DNA of 64,000 bases, from NCBI RefSeq assembly GCF_019449275.2, contig NZ_JAHZQZ020000002.1:1-64000 (forward strand), read 5' to 3'. The stretch comes from Microbacterium sp. HD4P20 (GTDB taxonomy: Bacteria > Actinomycetota > Actinomycetes > Actinomycetales > Microbacteriaceae). Below are positions 44,486 to 53,365 of this stretch, in pieces. Position numbers and translations under genes: made by a program. A model generated the notes under the pieces. The model was not told the DNA's origin. It saw nothing but the letters and a program-made list of their open reading frames with translations, and searched no databases. Each line of letters starts with the position of its first letter. Within the stretch, counting starts at the first letter, position 1.

Positions 44486-44519
44486 GTACAGCCGGCTCTC
44501 GGGTTTCGCCCGGCTGTAC
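44486..44519 (-). terminator. Hairpin terminator after the FAD monooxygenase gene
   Basis: GTACAGCCGG and CCGGCTGTAC pair perfectly over 10 bp around a 14-nt loop. The hairpin starts 25 nt after the monooxygenase stop codon and lies before gabD on the same strand. Confidence 0.7.
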
Positions 44520-44544
44520 CTGCCGTCCGTCTCACGGACCGGGG

Positions 44545-46473
44545 TCAGCCTGCCACGGCGGCGGAGGCGTGCTGCGGCAGGAACGCCTGTGCGAGGAAGC
44601 CCGACAGCTCTCCGGTCGCGTCCAGCGGGAAGACGCCGGCGACGTACTGGTCGGGACGCACCACCACGACGACGCCGTCGCGCGAGAGCCCACGCTCGGC
44701 GAAGATGTCGCTCTCGCTCCAGGCGCTGGGCGCGGCGGCATAGATCTTCTCCCAGTCGGTGAGGCCGAGCGGTCCGGTCTTCGGGAGGAACACGTCGGGC
44801 ACGCGCGAGATGTCGACGTCTTCGAAGCGCTGCTGGTAGATCGCCTTGACGTCGAATACCGCGTCGACGTCGGCCCCGGCTGGCGTGAACCGTGCGATCG
44901 GCGCCTCGGGCGACAGCATCCATTCCGCCCATCGCGACAGCGCCGACGACTCCCCCGCGGCTGCGGCATCCGCGAACGCGTAGATCCGCCAGCGGCCGTC
45001 GGCCTTGGCGTGATGCCCGAGGTGCACGACGTTGCCGTCGCACACGCGCACCACCTCGACCGACTTGAAGCGCTTGCCGAGCGGGAAGCCTTCGGCGAGC
45101 GCCTGATGGGAGGCATCCGTCACGATCATCGAGGGGCCGTACTGCGTCATGAATCCGGACGGGAACTCGGCCGTCGCGAGGTAGTACGTCGCAAGGTCCT
45201 GCGGGTCGGAGATCTCTTCGGGCTTGCGCGCCATGAGCGCCGACCACTCGCGGTCGAAGTCGATGAGCTGCTGGGCGACCGGCTGCCGCTCGGCCGAATA
45301 CGTCGACAGCAGCGAGGCGGGGCTGAGGCCGGTGAGCACGTGCCCGAGCTTCCAGCCCAGGTTGAAGCCGTCCTGCATCGAGACGTTCATGCCCTGGCCG
45401 GCCTTGGCACTGTGAGTGTGGCACGCATCACCGGCGAGGAAGACGCGCGGGTCGTGACCCTGATCGACGTCGACGTCGTCGAACTTGTCGGTGACGCGGT
45501 GGCCGACCTCGTAGACGCTGTGCCACGCCACCTGCTTCACGTCGAGCGTGTACGGATGCAGGATCTCGTTCGCACGGCGGATGATCTCGTCGATCGGGGT
45601 CTGGCGCACGCGGTGCTCGTCTCGCTCGGGCACCTCGCCGAGATCGATGTACATGCGGCTGAGGTAGCCGCCCTCCCGCGGGATGTGCAGGATGTTGCCC
45701 GCGGCCGAGTTGATCGCGCACTTGGTGCGCCAGTCGGGGAAGTCGGTGTTGACCAGCACATCCATGACACCCCACGCGTGGGATGCGAATTGCCCGACGT
45801 GCCTGCGGCCGATCGCCTCTCGCACGCCGCTGCGGGCGCCGTCGCAACCGACGACGTACTTGGCGCGCACGGTCTGCTCCTGCCCCGCACGCGGCCCGCT
45901 CGTGTGTCGCACCCGCACCTCGACAGGGTGCTCGCCGCTGTTCTGATCGGCGCCGCCGAGGACGGTCAGGCCGACGAACTCGATGCCGTAGTCCGGCACG
46001 ACCCGGCCCGGCCCATAGGCGGCGGCCTCGGCGAAGTAGTCGAGCACGCGCGCCTGGTTCACGATGAGATGCGGGAACTCGCTGATCTTGAACGCGTAGT
46101 CCTCGGTGCGCGCGGTGCGGATGATGTTGCGCGGATTCTCGGGGTCGGGACCCCAGAAGTTCATGTAAGCGATGTTGTAGGCCTCGGCGATGATGCGCTC
46201 GGCGAATCCGAAGGCCTGGAACGTCTCGACGCTGCGCGGCTGGATGCCGTCTGCCTGACCGAGCACGAGCCGGCCCTCGCGCCGCTCGATGATGCGCGTC
46301 GTGACGCCGGGGAACTGCGACAGCTGCGCGGCGAGAAGCATGCCGGCGGGGCCCGATCCGACGATGAGGACGTCTGTCTCGTCCGGAAGCTCCACCGGGC
46401 GATCGACGCCGGCGCCCACCGCATCCTGGATCCGCGGTTCGCCCGACACGTACCCGTGATGATGGAACTGCAT
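44545..46473 (-). CDS. FAD-dependent aromatic hydroxylase (3-hydroxybenzoate 4-monooxygenase-like)
   Basis: Flavoprotein hydroxylase of 642 aa, the size of MobA/phenol 2-monooxygenase enzymes with a C-terminal thioredoxin-like domain. The N-terminus MQFHHHGY resembles MobA; the ADP motif is VLIVGSGPAGMLLAAQL, the DG motif is VVGCDGARSGVREAIG and the GD motif FLAGDACHTHSAKAGQGMN. It should insert oxygen next to a phenolic hydroxyl using NADPH; 3-hydroxybenzoate to protocatechuate is the closest known reaction. AGAGGAG precedes ATG 46473. It is divergent from an IclR regulator with twin palindromes between, as for aromatic catabolic genes. No ring-cleavage genes are in the window. Confidence 0.87.
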   Translation of the reverse strand: MQFHHHGYVSGEPRIQDAVGAGVDRPVELPDETDVLIVGSGPAGMLLAAQLSQFPGVTTRIIERREGRLVLGQADGIQPRSVETFQAFGFAERIIAEAYNIAYMNFWGPDPENPRNIIRTARTEDYAFKISEFPHLIVNQARVLDYFAEAAAYGPGRVVPDYGIEFVGLTVLGGADQNSGEHPVEVRVRHTSGPRAGQEQTVRAKYVVGCDGARSGVREAIGRRHVGQFASHAWGVMDVLVNTDFPDWRTKCAINSAAGNILHIPREGGYLSRMYIDLGEVPERDEHRVRQTPIDEIIRRANEILHPYTLDVKQVAWHSVYEVGHRVTDKFDDVDVDQGHDPRVFLAGDACHTHSAKAGQGMNVSMQDGFNLGWKLGHVLTGLSPASLLSTYSAERQPVAQQLIDFDREWSALMARKPEEISDPQDLATYYLATAEFPSGFMTQYGPSMIVTDASHQALAEGFPLGKRFKSVEVVRVCDGNVVHLGHHAKADGRWRIYAFADAAAAGESSALSRWAEWMLSPEAPIARFTPAGADVDAVFDVKAIYQQRFEDVDISRVPDVFLPKTGPLGLTDWEKIYAAAPSAWSESDIFAERGLSRDGVVVVVRPDQYVAGVFPLDATGELSGFLAQAFLPQHASAAVAG

Positions 46474-46526
46474 GAATGTCTCCTCTGCGACGCCGCTGTC
46501 GAGGTGCTTGCGATCGTATCGCGCGT

Positions 46527-46561
46527 GTTCTATATTCGAACGCAACGTTCTGATTCTGAAC
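46527..46561. promoter_or_regulatory. Twin GTTC-N7-GAAC operators
   Basis: Two identical-pattern dyads, GTTC-N7-GAAC, at 46527-46541 and 46547-46561; their centres are exactly 20 bp, two helical turns, apart. They lie in the 168-bp divergent region of the monooxygenase and iclR genes, placing two dimers on the same DNA face, as in IclR-type control. Confidence 0.7.
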
Positions 46562-46641
46562 AGATCGTATACGACAGGCTCCGCTCGGGCAATGCTCCGC
46601 CCGCGGCCGCCTCGAGACTTGTCCGGGAAGGACTTCGCAGC

Positions 46642-47361
46642 ATGACAAACGTGGAGTCTCGCATCGCCTCCGCGCCCGCGTCGCAGACGCTGAGCCGCGG
46701 CATCCGGATCCTCGAGGTGCTCGCCGACGCACGCGAGCCGCTGTCGATCGATGATGTGGCCACCCGCCTGGAGGTGCATCGGTCGGTCGCCTACCGGCTG
46801 TTGCGCACACTCGAGGACCACGGGCTGATTACGCGCGACACCGCAGGACGCGTGCAGTTGGGCGCGCGGCTCGCCGCCCTCGCGGCCGGGGTGGCGCACG
46901 ACCTGCAAGCCGAAGCCCTCCCCGAGCTAACGACCGTTGCGAACGAACTCGGCATGACGTGCTTCCTCACGGTGCTCGACCACGACGAGTGCGTCACCCT
47001 CGCCTCGATCGAACCCCGGCATGCTGTTGCCTCGGTCGCGCACCGGCCGGGCACGCGGCATCCGGTCACCCGCGGCGCCCCCGGCAAGGCGATCCTGTCG
47101 CTCCTCCCGCACGCGTCGTGGCCGGGAGACGTTCCGACGACACTGACGGAGCAGGTGACGGATGCCGCGGCGCGCGGCTGGTTCGAGAGCCACGACGAGG
47201 TGATTCCCACGCTGCGCGCCGTCGCTGTGCCGCTCGTCGTGCGCGGGCGTGGTCCGGCCGCGATCGCAGTGGTCTACCTCGCCAGTTCGCACGAGCCGGC
47301 TGAGATCGCGGCGCGGCTGGCGCTTTCGGCCGCGGCCATCCGCGACGCACTCGGCGGCTGA
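46642..47361 (+). CDS. IclR-family transcriptional regulator
   Basis: A 239-aa regulator with N-terminal winged HTH (residues about 14-65; PLSIDDVATRLEVHRSVAYR is turn and recognition helix) and C-terminal IclR effector domain, with PVTRGAPGKAILSLLP and AVPLVVRGRGPAAIAVVYLA as family motifs. The ATG at 46642 has AAGGA upstream. It likely controls the divergent FAD hydroxylase and perhaps the neighbouring NIPSNAP and ThDP genes; the effector would be an aromatic acid or intermediate. Confidence 0.92.
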   Translation: MTNVESRIASAPASQTLSRGIRILEVLADAREPLSIDDVATRLEVHRSVAYRLLRTLEDHGLITRDTAGRVQLGARLAALAAGVAHDLQAEALPELTTVANELGMTCFLTVLDHDECVTLASIEPRHAVASVAHRPGTRHPVTRGAPGKAILSLLPHASWPGDVPTTLTEQVTDAAARGWFESHDEVIPTLRAVAVPLVVRGRGPAAIAVVYLASSHEPAEIAARLALSAAAIRDALGG

Positions 47362-47367
47362 GTACCG

Positions 47368-47679
47368 CTACGCCTTCGAGACCGGGAACTCCTCGACCAG
47401 CCGCGTGTCCGAGCTCGCGACGCGCTGCGGAACGCCGGCGAACGCCTCAGCACGGGCATCCGATGCCATGTACTCCTTCTCACGGGCCAGGAAAGCCTCG
47501 GCATCGCCCTCAGCGCTGACGGCCCACACGAACTCATTCGTCTCAGGGATGCCGTAGGCGAACTCGATGGCGAAGCCGGCCGCCGGCCGGACCTTCGGCA
47601 TCCATTGCCCCCACCACGCGACGAACGCGTCGTATTCCCCGTCGACGAGCGTGTACCGGCGCAATTGAATCGTCCTCAT
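47368..47679 (-). CDS. NIPSNAP-family protein
   Basis: A 103-aa ferredoxin-like fold protein of the NIPSNAP type: MRTIQLRRYTLVDGEYDAFV at the start and ETNEFVWAVSAEGDAEAFLA in the middle. Bacterial members often sit in catabolic operons and have no established enzyme activity. ATGs at 47679, 47688 and 47691 are all possible starts; GGGAGG lies immediately before the first. It is divergent from the ThDP enzyme gene and shares a TATA-rich promoter zone with it (47701-47708), and its stop is 6 nt from the iclR stop. Confidence 0.78.
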   Translation of the reverse strand: MRTIQLRRYTLVDGEYDAFVAWWGQWMPKVRPAAGFAIEFAYGIPETNEFVWAVSAEGDAEAFLAREKEYMASDARAEAFAGVPQRVASSDTRLVEEFPVSKA

Positions 47680-47772
47680 GCCTCCCATCATGGCCGAAGT
47701 CCTATACTCGACTCGTCCGGTGGCATCGTCGCCCGCCGGTGCTCGGAAAAGGGGCACGCAGCGCACACGCGC

Positions 47773-47812
47773 GAGACACATACGGCCTTCCATCCGTCTA
47801 TGTCTCAAGGGG
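47773..47812 (+). promoter_or_regulatory. Leader hairpin beside the ThDP enzyme ribosome site
   Basis: GAGACACATACGG (47773-47785) and CCGTCTATGTCTC (47794-47806) pair at 11 of 13 positions with an 8-nt loop, directly before AAGGGG (47807-47812) and the ATG at 47819. The likely promoter is the TATACT box at 47703-47708, giving a leader of about 105 nt. Confidence 0.45.
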
Positions 47813-47818
47813 TTCCTC

Positions 47819-49471
47819 ATGCCCACCGTCTCCGCCCACGTCGCCCTCACCCTCGCGCACCACATCGACCACGTCTTCGGGGTGATGGGCAACGGCAACG
47901 CCTACTTCCTCGATGCGCTCGAGCGCTCCACCGACGTGCACTTCACCGCGGTACGCCACGAGGCCGGGGGCGTGGTCGCCGCGGACGCCTTCCACCGGGC
48001 CTCCGGACGCCTCGCCGCCGCGACGGCGACGTACGGCGCCGGTTTCACGAACACGATCACGGCCCTTGCCGAGGCGGTGCAGGCCCACGTGCCGCTGGTG
48101 CTGGTCGTCGGCGACGAGCCGACGTCGGGCCCGCGCCCGTGGGACGTCGACCAGATCGCACTCGCGTCGGCCGTCGGCGCGCGCACCTACACCGTGGGCC
48201 GAACGGATGCCGCGGCCACGACCGTGATCGCGATCGAGCACGCGCTGACCTACCGGGTGCCGACGGTGCTCGCGATCCCCTACGACGTCGCGGCGCGCGA
48301 CGCCGGACCCCTGCCCCAGGCGCCGGAACCGCGGCTGCCGGACCCGCTCGCGCCGACGGGAGGATTCGCGCGGGCAACGGTGCGCGAGATCGCCGAGGCG
48401 CTCGCAGGCGCCCGCCGGCCCTTCCTGCTCGCCGGCCGGGGCGCCTGGATCTCAGGAGCCGGCGATGCGCTCGGCGCCCTCGCCGACGCCACCGGTGCCC
48501 TCACGGCTTCGACAGCACTCGGTCGGGGCGTGTTCCCGCGACCCGAGTTCGACCTCGGGGTCACCGGCGGGTTCGGAGCCGAGGGCGCCATGGACCTGGC
48601 TCGTCGGGCCGACGTCGCCGTCGTGTTCGGGGCATCCCTCAATCAGTTCACTATGCGGTTCGGCGACCTGTTCGCGCCGGGGACGCGCGTGTTCCAGGTC
48701 GACGTCGCGCCCACCGCGACCCACCCCCACGTCGCGGGCTACGTGCGCGGGGACGCCCGGCTGGTCGCCGAGGCGATCGCCCACGAGGTCCGCGCGATCG
48801 CGGCCGAGCCGAGCGACTGGCGCGACTCCGTCGACATCGCGGAGGCGCGAAAGCAAGAGACCGGCGATGCCCTCGCTCCCGACGGGCGGCTGGACCCACG
48901 GTCTGTCGCGAGCCGCATCGCCGAACTGCTGCCCGAGGATCGCGTGGTCGTCTCGGACGGCGGCCACTTCATCGGCTGGGCGAACATGTACTGGCCGGTC
49001 GCATCGCCCGACCGCATGATGATGGTGGGCACCGCGTTCCAGTCGATCGGGCTGGGCTGGCCGTCCGTGCCCGGAGCAGCGCTGGCGAAGCCCGAATCGA
49101 CGATCGTGCTCACCACCGGCGACGGTGGCGGCCTCATGGCGCTCGCCGACCTCGAGACGGCGGTGCGGGTCGCCGGCGGCCGCGGAATCGCCGTGGTGTG
49201 GAACGACGCGGCGTACGGCGCCGAGGTGAACCTCTACGGGCTCAAGGGGCTCGCGCAGGAGCCCATGCTCATCCCCGAGGTCGACTTCGCCGCCCTCGCC
49301 GCCGGCGTCGGCGCCGAGGGAGTCGTCGTGCGCACGCTCGACGATCTCGACCGTCTCGCGACGTGGGCGGCCGAGCCCGCGGCATCCCGCCGGTTCCTGG
49401 TGCTCGACTGCCGCATCTCGGGAACGATCGTCGCGCCGTACCAGCAGGAGATCATCCGCGTGAACTCCTAG
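47819..49471 (+). CDS. Thiamine diphosphate-dependent enzyme, acetolactate synthase/benzoylformate decarboxylase superfamily
   Basis: A 550-aa enzyme with the three POX-type domains. The N-terminal domain has the catalytic Glu in VRHEAGGVVAADAFHRASG; the C-terminal domain has the cofactor motif GDGGGLMALADLETAV with the Asn in WNDAAYG (GDG-x(n)-N). The central domain keeps the Rossmann-like fold but its FAD-binding pattern is weak, suggesting a decarboxylase or hydrolase rather than a true acetolactate synthase. No small subunit (ilvN) is present. Substrate unknown; given the hydroxylase and amine oxidase neighbours, a 2-oxo acid is plausible. AAGGGG precedes ATG 47819, just after the leader hairpin. 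Confidence 0.85.
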   Translation: MPTVSAHVALTLAHHIDHVFGVMGNGNAYFLDALERSTDVHFTAVRHEAGGVVAADAFHRASGRLAAATATYGAGFTNTITALAEAVQAHVPLVLVVGDEPTSGPRPWDVDQIALASAVGARTYTVGRTDAAATTVIAIEHALTYRVPTVLAIPYDVAARDAGPLPQAPEPRLPDPLAPTGGFARATVREIAEALAGARRPFLLAGRGAWISGAGDALGALADATGALTASTALGRGVFPRPEFDLGVTGGFGAEGAMDLARRADVAVVFGASLNQFTMRFGDLFAPGTRVFQVDVAPTATHPHVAGYVRGDARLVAEAIAHEVRAIAAEPSDWRDSVDIAEARKQETGDALAPDGRLDPRSVASRIAELLPEDRVVVSDGGHFIGWANMYWPVASPDRMMMVGTAFQSIGLGWPSVPGAALAKPESTIVLTTGDGGGLMALADLETAVRVAGGRGIAVVWNDAAYGAEVNLYGLKGLAQEPMLIPEVDFAALAAGVGAEGVVVRTLDDLDRLATWAAEPAASRRFLVLDCRISGTIVAPYQQEIIRVNS

Positions 49472-49636
49472 CCGGGCCTTGCGTCGTTCAGGGGGCGCAA
49501 CACGCGGCAACCCACCCCACGAGGCCGCAGAACGCGACACCCGAACCCCGCCGCGCGCCATCAGGCATCGGTCATGCACGGGCGGGCAAACGATCCGGCA
49601 GACGATCGGCGACAGTGGATCGTGGAGGAGAAGCGA

Positions 49637-51682
49637 ATGCCAGATCACACGACCACGTCCACGCACGCTCACGACCACGCAGGCGACAACCCCGACCTGC
49701 AGCCTGCCGTCCCGCCCCGCGCGACTCCGGCGCATCCGCTGGACCCGCTGAGCGCCGATGAGATCGAACGGGCGCGCGACATCCTCGAGGAGGGCGGATT
49801 CCTCGGCCCATCGGTGCGGGTTCCGATGATGCTGCCGCTCGAGCCGTCGAAGGAGCACCTGGCGGCATGGCGAGCCGGAGCCCCGATGGACCGTGGGGTC
49901 GACGTGACGCTCCTCGACACGCAGACCGGCGCCGTGGTGGAAGCGAAAGTGTCCATCACCAGCGACACCGTGCTCGAGCATCACGAATACCCCTCGACGC
50001 AACCGCCGTACGGTCAGCCGCAGTATCTGTTCGAGGAGTATGAGCGGGCGGCCGAGATCGTCAAGGCCTCCCCCGAATGGCGAGCGGCCATAACTCGTCG
50101 CGGGCTCGCTGACCGCATCGACCTGGCGTTCTGCACCCCGCTGGCGCCGGGATTCGTGGGGCGGGCCGAGGAGGTCGGGCGCCGGATCATCCGCTCGCTC
50201 ACGTTCTTGCGCGACAGCGAGGACGACATCGCATGGGCGCACCCCGTAGAGGGCCTCATCGTGCACATCGACCTCATCGAGAACCGCGTCATCGGGATCG
50301 AGGATGAGGGCGATGTCCCGGTTCCGACGGGAAGCGGGAAGTACACGCCGGATGCCGTGGGCCCGGCCCGCACCACGCTCAAGCCGATCGAGATCACCCA
50401 GCCCGAAGGCCCGAGCTTCCGCGTCACGGGATCGCTCGTGGAATGGGAGAACTGGTCGATGCGCGTCGACTTCAACGCGCGCGAGGGCCTGGTGCTGCAC
50501 GACGTGCGCTTCGACGGCCGGTCAGTGCTTGCGCGCGCGAGCGTGCCTGAAATGGTGGTGCCGTATGGCGACACCACGCCCACTCGCTTCTGGATCAGCT
50601 ACTTCGACGCCGGCGAGTACCTTCTCGGCAAGAACGCCAATCACCTCGAGCTCGGCTGCGACTGCCTTGGCGTCATCCATTACTTCGATGGTCACGTCGC
50701 GGACGACCACGGACACGCGGTGCGCATCCCCAACGTGGTGTGCATGCACGAAGAGGACTACGGGGTGCTGTTCAAGCACACCGAACTCGGTCCGGTGGGC
50801 GCGCACGTACGGCGCTCACGGCGCCTGGTGGTGTCGTACTTCTCGACGATCGGCAACTACGACTACGGCTTCTTCTGGTACTTCTACCTCGACGGATCCA
50901 TCCAGATGGAGACCAAGGCCACGGGCATCGTCTTCGTCGGCGGCGGGGAGCCGGGCTCGCACAACAGCCATGCCCCCGAGATCGCGCGGGGTGTCTTCGC
51001 TCCCGTGCACCAGCACCTGTTCAGCGCTCGCCTCGATGTCGCGATCGACGGGGAGGACAACCGCCTCGTCGAGATCGACGCGGTGCGCATCCCGATGGGC
51101 GAAGAGAACCCGTTCGGCAACGCCTTCACCTGGAACGAGACACCCGTGCGGAGCGAGGCCGAGGCCCAGCGGGAGGCTGACACCTCGACCGCCCGGGTCT
51201 GGGAGGTGCAGTCGGCGTCTCAGCGCAACGCCGTCGGCAGGCCGACGGCGTATCACCTGGTTCCCCAGCCCACCGCGCTGCTCATGGCCGACCCCGTCTC
51301 AACGGTCGCGGCCCGTGCCGCATTCGCCACCAAGCACTTGTGGGCAACGGCGTACGACCCGGAGGAACGGTGGCCGGCCGGACGCTATCCCAATGCCCAC
51401 CAGGGCGGCGGCGGCCTTCCGGCCTACACGGCAGACGACCGCTCGCTCGACGGCGAAGACATCGTGCTGTGGCACACGTTCGGGCTCACCCACATCCCCC
51501 GGCCGGAGGACTGGCCCATCATGCCCGTCGACTATGCGGGGTTCTGGTTCAAGCCGTACGGGTTCCTCGACCGGAACCCGGCGATGGACGTCCCAGAGTC
51601 CAGTCAGGCTCATGGGGGACGGGCCGGCGACGCGCAAGACGGCGGCTGCGGTCGAGGCGACGGCTGCACCTGCGGGCATTGA
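49637..51682 (+). CDS. Copper-containing primary-amine oxidase
   Basis: Oxidises primary amines to aldehydes with release of ammonia and hydrogen peroxide. The TPQ cofactor precursor is Tyr408 in IGNYDYGFFW; the catalytic base is Asp324 in YFDAGEYLLG; copper ligands are His458 and His460 (HQHLF) and His619 (LTHIPRPEDWP). Length 681 aa, a little above the Arthrobacter phenylethylamine and histamine oxidases. There is no signal peptide, so it is cytoplasmic. Both ends carry metal-binding-like extras: HAHDHA near residue 11 and a Cys-rich tail, GGCGRGDGCTCGH. GGAGGAG lies upstream of ATG 49637. A perfect terminator follows, beyond which a permease gene converges. Confidence 0.94.
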   Translation: MPDHTTTSTHAHDHAGDNPDLQPAVPPRATPAHPLDPLSADEIERARDILEEGGFLGPSVRVPMMLPLEPSKEHLAAWRAGAPMDRGVDVTLLDTQTGAVVEAKVSITSDTVLEHHEYPSTQPPYGQPQYLFEEYERAAEIVKASPEWRAAITRRGLADRIDLAFCTPLAPGFVGRAEEVGRRIIRSLTFLRDSEDDIAWAHPVEGLIVHIDLIENRVIGIEDEGDVPVPTGSGKYTPDAVGPARTTLKPIEITQPEGPSFRVTGSLVEWENWSMRVDFNAREGLVLHDVRFDGRSVLARASVPEMVVPYGDTTPTRFWISYFDAGEYLLGKNANHLELGCDCLGVIHYFDGHVADDHGHAVRIPNVVCMHEEDYGVLFKHTELGPVGAHVRRSRRLVVSYFSTIGNYDYGFFWYFYLDGSIQMETKATGIVFVGGGEPGSHNSHAPEIARGVFAPVHQHLFSARLDVAIDGEDNRLVEIDAVRIPMGEENPFGNAFTWNETPVRSEAEAQREADTSTARVWEVQSASQRNAVGRPTAYHLVPQPTALLMADPVSTVAARAAFATKHLWATAYDPEERWPAGRYPNAHQGGGGLPAYTADDRSLDGEDIVLWHTFGLTHIPRPEDWPIMPVDYAGFWFKPYGFLDRNPAMDVPESSQAHGGRAGDAQDGGCGRGDGCTCGH

Positions 51683-51693
51683 GCCGTTGATGC

Positions 51694-51735
51694 AAGAGGA
51701 AGAGACCGCGGAGATGTCCGCGGTCTCTTCCTCTT
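51694..51735. terminator. Perfect 19-bp stem bidirectional terminator
   Basis: AAGAGGAAGAGACCGCGGA (51694-51712) and its exact complement (51717-51735) surround a GATG tetraloop. It lies 12 nt after the amine oxidase stop and 17 nt after the stop of the convergent permease, so it serves both; the purine-rich outer arms give A/U-rich flanks. Confidence 0.93.
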
Positions 51736-51751
51736 CTTCGAGCGGTGGCGA

Positions 51752-53233
51752 TCAGACCGGAGCGAGCTCGTCGAAGCGCTCCAGGTCGTTGTTCAGCCCC
51801 TCGTAGATGTCGGGACGCTTCGTTCGCAGGTAGTGGGCGTACACCAGCCCGCCCACCACCGCGAGCACGAGAAGCCACGGCAACAGCTGCACGTAGAGGG
51901 CCTCCGAGCCTGCGACCAGCGTGAAGTTGGCGATCGCCATGATGCTGAACACCAAGAGCGCGATGAACCCGATACCGGGCGCGATGAAGGTGCTCCACCA
52001 CCGCGGATCACGCTTGCGACGGAAGTACACCACCACCGACAGCGCGGCGATCGCCTGCACGATCATGACCGCGAGGGTCGCGAATCCCAGCCCCACCGGC
52101 ACGAGGGTCAGCACGGGCGGGAGCGGGTTGCCCTCGGGGTCCGTCTCGACGAAGACGACGAAGATGCCTGCCACGACGAGCGAGAAGATGAAGTTCACGA
52201 GGAGCGCGCGCTGAGGTGCGCCGTTGCGGTTGGTGGTGGCGAGCCAGCGGGGCAGCACGCGAGCGCGCCCCAACGCGAACAGGTAGCGCGCGGCGGAATT
52301 GTGGAAGGCCAGCTGCGCCGCGAAGAGGCTGACGACGAGCAGCACGAGCGAGATCGCGCCGACGATGGGGCCGAGGTAGGTGTCGATCAGTATGAGCACG
52401 AGGTCTCCGGCGGCGATGCTGTCGAGCGCCGCGGCCTGCGCCTCGGGCACACCGAGCGCGCTCACGATGGCCCATCCGACGATCGCGTGGAGCACGCCGA
52501 TGATGATGATCGCAGCGTACGTCGCCCGGGGAATGGTGCGGCGCGGATCCTTCGCCTCCTCGCCGAAGAGCGCCGTGGCTTCGAAGCCGATGAACGCGGT
52601 GGCCACCAGAAGGAGCCCGATCCATATCGATCCCCCGACCAGGATCGTCGGGTCGAACGCTTGAGTGAAGGCCTCGATGCTGAAGCCCACCTGCACGAGC
52701 ACCGACACCGCGAAGGCGACGAGGATGGCGATCTCGAGGATGAGCGCGACACCCAGCACCGCTGCGCTGACGTGGATGCCCGAGCGGGCCAGAAGGAAGA
52801 CGATGACGAAGAGGATCACGGCCGCGACGTACCAGTGCACTTCGATGCCGAAGAGCGCGGGAAGCACGACGGCCCCGGTGAAGAACCCGATCGTGCCGAG
52901 TGCTCCCGCGACGAAGAAGTTGTAGCCGAGCGTCGCGATGATGCCGGTGACCAGACCTGCCGGGCGCCCCAGCCCCTTGACGGCGATGGCGTAGAAGCCG
53001 CCGGCGCTGACGAGGTCCTTCGTGATGGCGGCATACCCCACTGCGAACAGCAGCAGCGCGATCGCCACGATGATGACGGCGACCGGGATGCCGCCGCCGT
53101 TGCCGAAGGCGATCGCCAGCGGCAGGACGACGATGGCAACGGTGAGCGGGGCGACGGCGGCCAGGACGAGGAACACGATCGATGGCACGCCGAGCTGGTT
53201 CCGCTTGAGGCTGTCGTTTTCGGGTGTAGACAT
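51752..53233 (-). CDS. APC-family amino acid/amine permease
   Basis: Importer of 493 aa with about twelve to thirteen hydrophobic helices and the APC fold. Helix 1 has LAAVAPLTVAIVVLPLAIAF; later AFIGFEATALFGEEAKDPRR is the conserved helix 6/loop region of the family, and RYLFALGRARVLPRWLA the helix 8 loop. Specificity cannot be read, but convergent pairing with a copper amine oxidase and being downstream of an SDR/TetR pair suggest uptake of an amine or amino alcohol. A 132-nt gap separates it from the SDR gene; no strong terminator was seen in it. Confidence 0.9.
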   Translation of the reverse strand: MSTPENDSLKRNQLGVPSIVFLVLAAVAPLTVAIVVLPLAIAFGNGGGIPVAVIIVAIALLLFAVGYAAITKDLVSAGGFYAIAVKGLGRPAGLVTGIIATLGYNFFVAGALGTIGFFTGAVVLPALFGIEVHWYVAAVILFVIVFLLARSGIHVSAAVLGVALILEIAILVAFAVSVLVQVGFSIEAFTQAFDPTILVGGSIWIGLLLVATAFIGFEATALFGEEAKDPRRTIPRATYAAIIIIGVLHAIVGWAIVSALGVPEAQAAALDSIAAGDLVLILIDTYLGPIVGAISLVLLVVSLFAAQLAFHNSAARYLFALGRARVLPRWLATTNRNGAPQRALLVNFIFSLVVAGIFVVFVETDPEGNPLPPVLTLVPVGLGFATLAVMIVQAIAALSVVVYFRRKRDPRWWSTFIAPGIGFIALLVFSIMAIANFTLVAGSEALYVQLLPWLLVLAVVGGLVYAHYLRTKRPDIYEGLNNDLERFDELAPV

Positions 53234-53365
53234 GCGAACTCCTTCGGCCGGATGCAGAAGAGTCTGTCGACCGCCGTGCGGCGGCTGTTGCCGTACGGCG
53301 CGGGTTCTTTGACGCTCAGCGCACGGTGCGCCCGGCAGCGTGAAGCGTCCGCGTGGGACGCCGGC

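Noticed and set aside
47819..49471. Calling the ThDP enzyme acetolactate synthase (ilvB)
   Set aside because: No ilvN or ilvC beside it, weak FAD region, and a catabolic neighbourhood; kept at superfamily level.
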